Shown here piece after piece: positions 58,930 through 64,000 of a stretch of DNA of 64,000 bases. The number at the start of each line of letters is the position of its first letter. Position 1 is the stretch's first letter. A program made the translations under genes and the position numbers. A model generated the notes under the pieces. The model made no database searches, was not told where the DNA came from, and saw only the letters and a list, made by a program, of their open reading frames with translations. The stretch spans positions 124,001 to 188,000 of the forward strand of contig NZ_VCNC01000004.1 of the NCBI RefSeq assembly GCF_006210265.1, given 5' to 3'. The DNA is from Desulfovibrio sp. UCD-KL4C (lineage in GTDB: Bacteria > Desulfobacterota > Desulfovibrionia > Desulfovibrionales > Desulfovibrionaceae).

Positions 58930-60779
58930 GAAAAGTTAAATGGATCTTTCTACCTCTTATTTTTATCATTATATCTTTTTTTGCGGCTGGGTGTAAGCTG
59001 AGAACTTTTAAAGAAGAAGTTCAGCTTGCTCCTATTGTCCCAGCTATTCCTATAAAAGTTTCCACCGCAAAGTTGACTGAGAAAGAGAAAAGCATAATCG
59101 TTTTTACTGATGAATTTAAGCAGGCTGCTCACTTTTTTTCATATCTCCACAGGGAATATGAGGGAGTTGATTCTGTTTTTTTAAATATTGGAACGGTGAA
59201 TGGGACAGCTGAATCCAGTCGTTTTATAGTTCAGACTCTTCAAAATAAAATTGCGAAATTGAATAAGGACGATGATATAATGGCAGTCCTTATTCTGGGT
59301 AATAAGTCTATTATTCCTGTCTCAAAATTTAAAACAGGGAAGAGCAGGACAATTTATTCATCTGATTATGGGTATGGCGGTATTGCTAATTCCCCTGAAA
59401 ATGTTGTGCCTGTAGGTAGAATTCCTGCCGAAAGTAATGCTGAGGCTATGGTTGTTGCTAAAAAATATGAGCGTTGGTACCAAGATCGTGATTTTCGTCC
59501 GGCATGGCCTGTTTCATTTATAGGCGGTGAAGGATTTTCTAAAAATGATCTTTCTGATCCTGAGCTTTTGTTCTTTAGCTTGCAGGAAGAAGGTATGGCT
59601 GGACCGGAAGCGATCCGCTATCTCGGCGGTGCTGGAGGGTGTCTACCTGCGAGGCTTCGCCAGAGTTTTGCCAATGATGACGTTTCTGTTCAGTGGTTAG
59701 CTTTGAAGTCTGTCGCTGACGGTTTTAGAGTCGGGAACGGCACTTTGCTTACTTCGGATATTTTAAATTTGGATTACAAGCCGGGATTGCCTATTGTTCT
59801 TAATCCATCGCGTGAGGTTGAGCCTAAGAATTTTACAATAACACCCGCTGAAGCCCTGATACTTTCAAGGGGTGCAGGGCTGGCCGTACTGACCGGATGC
59901 GGTGATGCAGGGAAAGTTACTGCTGAACTTGATGACGGGTGTATTTCACATGTTTCTCTGGATGGAACTTCACGCCTTCTGGTTGAATTTCATAAAGCGT
60001 ATTTCAGCGGAAAATATCGAATTGCAGAGGCCCTTGCGGAAGCGCGCTCCCAGTTTGTACAGAATAGTCGCCGCGGTGATGATTTAGGTCCGATATATGA
60101 TATGATTTTTTATGGCGACCCTGTAATGAGTCTTCCGCTTCCTGTCAGAACGGAATCTCCTGCTTATACAGGATTGAAACCTATCACTAAGCCTGTCTCC
60201 CCAAAAGGTGTAGCTGTTTTTTATGCTAACTCCACAATTTCTTTTGCAATGGAAGAGGGCGGTATTTATCCCGGAGTTCAGGTTTATGTTGTTGACCGGA
60301 AAACAGGTAGAACAGTTTCTTCGATGAAAGTGCTTGAAGACGATATATTTAATTTTACATCGGACAGCGCAGGTCGCTATTTAATTTATTCCAGACCTCT
60401 TGACGGCCCGATAGCATGGCAGTTTTTTGATATTTATAAAAACAAAAACAGTAAGGCAAGCTCTGCTAATTTAGCTAGCCACAAGATACAGGTTAAAACT
60501 TCTCCAGTTGTTAAAGCCGGTATTGAGCCGGTCCTATATTCTGTGCAGGTCAGTTCGAACAGACGTGAATCTTCTGCTTTAAAAGTACGAAGGAGTTTGA
60601 CTAAAAAAGGGTACTCCCCTGTATCTGTTGTTACTGTTCCGTCTTCACATAATAGATCTTGGTATTGCGTTCGTTTTGGAGAGTTCAGCTCATGGGCTGA
60701 CGCGGTTGAGGCTTCTGCTAAATATGAAAAAAAAGAACAGACTGATGTGAAAATAGTAAGGTGTCATAAAGGTAGTTGA
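58923..60779 (+). CDS. Lipoprotein with gingipain (C25)-like domain and C-terminal SPOR domain
   Basis: A 618-residue protein. The TTG at 58923 overlaps the heptosyltransferase stop by 7 bases; a G-rich stretch upstream may be the ribosome site. The signal peptide ends in the lipobox FAAGC (Cys24). Residues about 58-405 follow the C25 plan: YSSDYGYGGIANSPENVVPVGRIPAESNAEAMVVAKKYERW (145-185) and the closing MIFYGDPVMSLPLP (395-407). The expected G-H-G reads G-N272-G and the expected catalytic Cys site reads N-P-S-R, so it is probably inactive. Residues 538-615 are a SPOR domain (YSVQVSSNRRESSALKVRRSLTKKGYSP), which would bind denuded peptidoglycan. Confidence 0.7.
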   Translation: MLRKVKWIFLPLIFIIISFFAAGCKLRTFKEEVQLAPIVPAIPIKVSTAKLTEKEKSIIVFTDEFKQAAHFFSYLHREYEGVDSVFLNIGTVNGTAESSRFIVQTLQNKIAKLNKDDDIMAVLILGNKSIIPVSKFKTGKSRTIYSSDYGYGGIANSPENVVPVGRIPAESNAEAMVVAKKYERWYQDRDFRPAWPVSFIGGEGFSKNDLSDPELLFFSLQEEGMAGPEAIRYLGGAGGCLPARLRQSFANDDVSVQWLALKSVADGFRVGNGTLLTSDILNLDYKPGLPIVLNPSREVEPKNFTITPAEALILSRGAGLAVLTGCGDAGKVTAELDDGCISHVSLDGTSRLLVEFHKAYFSGKYRIAEALAEARSQFVQNSRRGDDLGPIYDMIFYGDPVMSLPLPVRTESPAYTGLKPITKPVSPKGVAVFYANSTISFAMEEGGIYPGVQVYVVDRKTGRTVSSMKVLEDDIFNFTSDSAGRYLIYSRPLDGPIAWQFFDIYKNKNSKASSANLASHKIQVKTSPVVKAGIEPVLYSVQVSSNRRESSALKVRRSLTKKGYSPVSVVTVPSSHNRSWYCVRFGEFSSWADAVEASAKYEKKEQTDVKIVRCHKGS

Positions 60780-60796
60780 TTTTAAAAATATATTGA

Positions 60797-60824
60797 TTGA
60801 CTGTTTAATTATAAAATTTATATA
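60797..60824 (+). promoter_or_regulatory. Sigma-70 promoter candidate before the 162-residue gene
   Basis: TTGACT (60797-60802) and TATATA (60819-60824) are separated by 16 bases, in an AT-rich gap about 60 bases upstream of the start at 60883. It is one of the best promoter matches in the window. Confidence 0.5.
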
Positions 60825-60882
60825 CCTAGGCGGTTGTGTCTGAGTGTTCTCTTGAAATTTTATATTTGATACAGGTGTTCCT

Positions 60883-61371
60883 TTGGACAAAAATAAATCA
60901 AACAATATTTTATATTTTTCGATAGCTGTAATTATTTTTGCCTTAATAGGGGGTGGTTTATTTATAGTTAATAATCATTCCATTCCTGCCCCTGTTCTTA
61001 CTAGCGGATATAAGTTTTCTAAAGGCGTTTCAGCTAATAATCTTGATCTCAATTATTCAGAAATAAATAAATTAAATCGGTGTTTCTTTTCAAATAGAAA
61101 TGCAGTCAACAATGTTTCTTTGACTATTCATTTAGCAGGGGATGCAAAAAAGGAATCAGCCCGTGCAATCAAGCAAGAGGCACACCTTAGATTCAGAGTC
61201 ATACTTGAAAGTAAAAATGGTATGAAATTTATCCCAGAAGTGAGAACCTGTTCCAGAAAGGAATTGGTGAAAAGGCTTATATATAGTTTTGACCGTGGGG
61301 TAGAGGCTCTGAAAACGTATTCAACTGATCCGTTTTTAAAAGATAAAGTTGTACAGATTATAGATATATAG
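60883..61371 (+). CDS. Membrane-anchored hypothetical protein
   Basis: A 162-residue protein. I use the TTG at 60883 (AGGTG lies upstream); no ATG fits before the membrane helix. A short basic N-terminus (MDKNKSNN) is followed by one helix (about 9-29, ILYFSIAVIIFALIGGGLFIV) and a basic periplasmic domain of about 130 residues, ending RVILESKNGMKFIPEVRTCSRKELVKRLIYSFDRGVEALKTYSTDP. Cys67 and Cys122 could pair. No family is evident. It has its own promoter and a bidirectional terminator, so it is probably a single-gene unit. Confidence 0.65.
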   Translation: MDKNKSNNILYFSIAVIIFALIGGGLFIVNNHSIPAPVLTSGYKFSKGVSANNLDLNYSEINKLNRCFFSNRNAVNNVSLTIHLAGDAKKESARAIKQEAHLRFRVILESKNGMKFIPEVRTCSRKELVKRLIYSFDRGVEALKTYSTDPFLKDKVVQIIDI

Positions 61372-61404
61372 AAATTTTCAAAGATTTAATTTTATAGATT
61401 TAAA

Positions 61405-61449
61405 AATAATACCCCTAGCGGAGAATCCGTTAGGGGTATTATTTTAAGT
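61405..61449. terminator. Bidirectional terminator between convergent genes
   Basis: A near-perfect stem (AATAATACCCCTAGCGGA with TCCGTTAGGGGTATTATT, one mismatch) encloses a 3-nt loop. An A-rich left flank and a T-rich right flank let it work for both the 162-residue gene and the chemoreceptor gene. Confidence 0.9.
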
Positions 61450-61467
61450 GGTTATAGCTCTATAGTT

Positions 61468-63723
61468 CTATTCTTTCATCTGGTTGATTAGGTCTTGCAG
61501 GATATTTGCCTGTTTTGCCATGGCTTCGACCGCTTGTGCTGAATCGTTCATAACCAGTGTGGTTTCTGAAGAAATCCTTGAGACTTCTGACAAAGACTGA
61601 TTAATCTGTTCACTAGCAGCGGATTGTTCTTCAGCTGCTGTTGCAATGTTTTGAGCCTGATCTGAAGTGCTCTGGACAAACGAGACTATTGAATTAAGAG
61701 CTTCTCCGGATTGACTTGATAGTTTTGTTGTTTCGTCAATTTTCAAAACAGCTTTTTCAACGTTTTTTATATTGTCTTTTGTGCCCTGTTGAATCTGAGT
61801 AATGGCCTTTCCAACTTTTTGAGTTGCATCCATGGTTTTTTCAGCCAGCTTGCGGACTTCGTCGGCAACTACAGCAAAACCTCTACCAGCTTCTCCGGCT
61901 CTGGCAGCTTCGATAGCCGCGTTAAGTGCAAGTAGGTTTGTCTGGTCAGCTATGTCGGAAATTACTTCCATAACGGCCCCGATACTTTCTGCATCAGCTC
62001 CGAGAGTTATAACATCTTCTTTAAGTTGGAGTGCCACTCCCTGCAGCTCTTCCATACTACTTAAAACTTCAGTAACTACCGTTGACCCGTTCATAGCTTC
62101 TTCTTTGGCTTTTCCTGCAGTTTCTGCAGAATTTGAAGCATTATGTGCTACTTCAAGAACAGTGGCATTCATTTGTACCATTGCAGTTGAAGTTTCGGTT
62201 ATTTGGACAGATTGTTCCTCAATACCATTTCGTGCATGTTCAATTTGGTCAGTAAGTTCACTTGATGCAGATGAAACAATATTAACGACCTCTTCAAGCT
62301 CATGTGCGGCTTGAAGTTTACCTTCTCTTTGTGCTTTATCAGCCTGCAGCTTCGCTTCTGTGGCTTCGTCTACTGCAATATTGGCTCTTTCGGTTTCTTG
62401 CTCCGCTTGTCTGCTTTTTTCTTCCGCTTCCAAAATCATATTTTTCAGGTTTTCAACCATGGCTTTAAGAGCTTTGGCAAGAACTCCAATTTCGTCTGCC
62501 TGATTGACATCTAATTTTTGTTCAAAGTCCCCGGTGGCCACACTTTCAGCGTAAGATACAGCTTTTTTGATAGGGGTAACAATTCCATTTGTCAGGATCC
62601 AAATAACAAGACAGCCCAGAATGGCCGCAGCTCCACCGGCTAGAACTCCTGTTACAGTATTGCTGGAGTTCTTTTCATTTATTATTTGATCTAGCTGTAT
62701 TTCTTTTGCAAAGACGACTTCACGTTTGACTTCAATTAAAGTTGCCCAAGGAGTTCCCGTTCTTCCAAGAGAAACTGGCGCTAGTACCCGTACTAAACCG
62801 CTTTCTTTGCCTAAATCAACATATTTTTTTCCCTCTTTTACAAAAGCTAGAATTTCTCCTGCATTTTCTAATTTAAGCTGACTTAAAGGCAGACCTACAG
62901 TAGTTGGATCTCCGCTATTTGCTACAATAATCCCTTGGTTGCTGATAACTTTTACAGTTGCCTGTCCGTCGTAAAGCTTTTTAGCAACTTCTTCACTTAG
63001 TTTTTGAACGAACCCAAGTCTTATATCTGTTCCGGCTATTCCTAAAAATTTTCCGTTAATTTCAATCGGGACTGACATTGTTGTCAGCCAGTCTGTTTTT
63101 CCCTGAACTATATAAGGGAATGGGTCTAAAATATTTTCTTTGCCAGTTTCTCTAGGAGATAAGTACCAGCCACCCTTGCGGATTCCGTTTGGGTGTGTAC
63201 TAGAGTCTTCATATCCAACCAGTGCCTGACGGGCAATGTTACCTTTCGTATCCCTGTTCCAATAGGGAACGAATCTACCGGATGCATCATACCCCTCAGC
63301 CTTATTGTTTGCATAAAGGCTATCGTAATCATCTATTCCATTAGGTTCCCATGCACTGTAAGTCCCTAAAAATTCCCTATTATCTTTTAAGTTTGTAAGG
63401 AGGATGTCATTAAAAACTTTTCTTAAATTTACTGCGGAACGAATTTTTTCATCTTGCCGAATAGCTTTAAATGAGTTTGCAATTGTTCGTGCTGTAATTA
63501 TGTTAACTTCAAGTTTAGATTGAATATATCGAGCTTTATCTTCTGCCGCAGCTGTCAAAGTCTCTCTGGTTCCTTCTTCAATAAGTTTACTCACTTCACT
63601 TGTAATGAAATTTTGGGAAGCGTTTTGCTGAGAAATTTGCAGGAAAACTAAAATAAGAATTGTTACAACAAGGCAACATCCAGACATAACAACAATTTTT
63701 GTTTTAATCGATTTCATTTCCAT
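61468..63723 (-). CDS. Methyl-accepting chemotaxis protein with dCache sensor
   Basis: A 751-residue chemoreceptor. TM1 is at 10-28. A periplasmic double-Cache domain spans about 40-345 ([60 protein letters not shown]), TM2 is at 356-378 and a HAMP domain at 379-431. A long helical signalling domain has the hairpin tip [38 protein letters not shown] near 594-630. The ligand is unknown. The full amino-acid-type Cache motif is not clearly met, since Gly stands where Arg is expected before W-Y. There is no C-terminal CheR-binding pentapeptide. AGGAG lies 5 bases before the ATG at 63723. Confidence 0.95.
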   Translation of the reverse strand: MEMKSIKTKIVVMSGCCLVVTILILVFLQISQQNASQNFITSEVSKLIEEGTRETLTAAAEDKARYIQSKLEVNIITARTIANSFKAIRQDEKIRSAVNLRKVFNDILLTNLKDNREFLGTYSAWEPNGIDDYDSLYANNKAEGYDASGRFVPYWNRDTKGNIARQALVGYEDSSTHPNGIRKGGWYLSPRETGKENILDPFPYIVQGKTDWLTTMSVPIEINGKFLGIAGTDIRLGFVQKLSEEVAKKLYDGQATVKVISNQGIIVANSGDPTTVGLPLSQLKLENAGEILAFVKEGKKYVDLGKESGLVRVLAPVSLGRTGTPWATLIEVKREVVFAKEIQLDQIINEKNSSNTVTGVLAGGAAAILGCLVIWILTNGIVTPIKKAVSYAESVATGDFEQKLDVNQADEIGVLAKALKAMVENLKNMILEAEEKSRQAEQETERANIAVDEATEAKLQADKAQREGKLQAAHELEEVVNIVSSASSELTDQIEHARNGIEEQSVQITETSTAMVQMNATVLEVAHNASNSAETAGKAKEEAMNGSTVVTEVLSSMEELQGVALQLKEDVITLGADAESIGAVMEVISDIADQTNLLALNAAIEAARAGEAGRGFAVVADEVRKLAEKTMDATQKVGKAITQIQQGTKDNIKNVEKAVLKIDETTKLSSQSGEALNSIVSFVQSTSDQAQNIATAAEEQSAASEQINQSLSEVSRISSETTLVMNDSAQAVEAMAKQANILQDLINQMKE

Positions 63724-63802
63724 TTTTGCTCCTAGCCCAAATATTGCTTTTTATTAAACAAGTTTCATCCTGACAGGGTATAAAAAAATAATACTATACT
63801 TA

Positions 63803-63830
63803 ACTATAAACGATTCCTCCATTATGTAAA
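63803..63830 (-). promoter_or_regulatory. Promoter candidate of the chemoreceptor gene
   Basis: On the minus strand, TTTACA (63825-63830) and TATAGT (63803-63808) are separated by 16 bases, about 80 bases upstream of the chemoreceptor ATG. I saw no FliA-type (TAAA-N15-GCCGATAA) site in the gap. Confidence 0.4.
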
Positions 63831-63954
63831 GTTTTTAAAGATTTTTATGCCAAGGTTTTTAATAGTTAAGTAAAGCTCCTATTTTAGTATAGATTACTCG
63901 TAGTAAAATTTTTTATCTATTATAAATTAAAATATTTAGCTTTCGATGTGATAA

Positions 63955-63991
63955 TAAAAAAGCCAGCCTCCTTAATTGGAGACTGGCTTTA
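63955..63991 (-). terminator. Intrinsic terminator of a gene beyond the right edge
   Basis: AGCCAGCCTCC pairs with GGAGACTGGCT (one mismatch). The poly-A run on its left side becomes a T-run when read on the minus strand, so it probably ends a minus-strand transcript coming from outside the window. Confidence 0.7.
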
Positions 63992-64000
63992 CTTAAAGCA

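Noticed and set aside
61832-62314. 160-codon plus-strand frame opposite the chemoreceptor
   Set aside because: Ala/Ser-rich antisense shadow of the conserved MCP signalling helix.
1-64000. CRISPR array, tRNA, rRNA, insertion sequence or prophage
   Set aside because: No regularly spaced repeats, tRNA-like cloverleaf, transposase or phage genes were seen.

Overview
The window looks like a chromosomal segment of a moderately AT-rich, motile, Gram-negative sulfate-reducer-like deltaproteobacterium (Desulfovibrio/Maridesulfovibrio type). This is inferred, not proven. The basis is a MucR/Ros-type zinc-finger regulator, a stand-alone fliM, a class II FBPase (glpX), a type II secretion (T2SS) cluster, a large Cache chemoreceptor and heptosyltransferase/KdsD-type LPS genes. 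I saw no rRNA, tRNA, insertion sequence or CRISPR array.

Region 1 (about 0.1-32.5 kb, all minus strand) is a very large surface-glycan locus. Transcription runs from high to low coordinates. It starts with kdsD and asnB, then a UDP-bacillosamine-type set (PglA-like transferase, PglC, PglD, PglE, PglF), an MBOAT acyltransferase and an SGNH/ankyrin/PqqD-like fusion protein. Next come a winged-helix regulator, an aminotransferase, an SGNH-like protein, a 27-residue micro-ORF and a NodU/CmcH carbamoyltransferase. Two glycosyltransferases, an epimerase and a PglK/MsbA-type ABC exporter follow. The last block is a complete CMP-pseudaminic acid pathway (PseB, C, F, G, H, I), with a PIG-L deacetylase and a formyltransferase inserted between pseG and pseH. 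A capsule-type protein, a polysaccharide deacetylase, an AAC(3)-like acetyltransferase and an SDR end the run. Two copies of a gapped 33-bp promoter-like element lie before the regulator (20640-20672) and before the AAC(3)-like gene (1825-1857).

Region 2 (32.5-44.2 kb) is a split T2SS locus. GspF, a GspC-like PDZ protein, a response regulator with a RelE/ParE-like C-terminus and a membrane histidine kinase lie on the minus strand and run directly into the glycan operon. A WD40-like lipoprotein and GspG-H-I-J-K-L-M-N lie divergently on the plus strand, followed by a methyltransferase and a strong terminator. GspD, GspE and GspO are not in the window.

Region 3 (44.3-50 kb, minus) holds an FdtA/FdtB-type 3-amino-sugar pair with a WaaE-like transferase, fliM, a Tat-exported VanY-like peptidase and mucR. 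The mucR promoter carries a perfect palindrome, and a 629-bp AT-rich gap follows.

Region 4 (50-64 kb) is mixed housekeeping and envelope genes: manC, a small lipoprotein, a double-receiver response regulator, a zinc-ribbon protein, a HAD phosphatase, amiC, glpX, a DUF202 protein, a heptosyltransferase, a gingipain-like/SPOR lipoprotein, an unknown membrane-anchored protein and a chemoreceptor.

Taken together, the window makes nucleotide sugars (CMP-Pse, UDP-diNAcBac, GDP-Man, probably dTDP-Fuc3N), assembles them on a lipid carrier, decorates them (acyl, carbamoyl, formyl) and exports them next to flagellar and secretion functions. No Wzx/Wzy, oligosaccharyltransferase, Maf or flagellin gene is present, so the final acceptor (O-antigen, capsule or flagellin) cannot be decided here.
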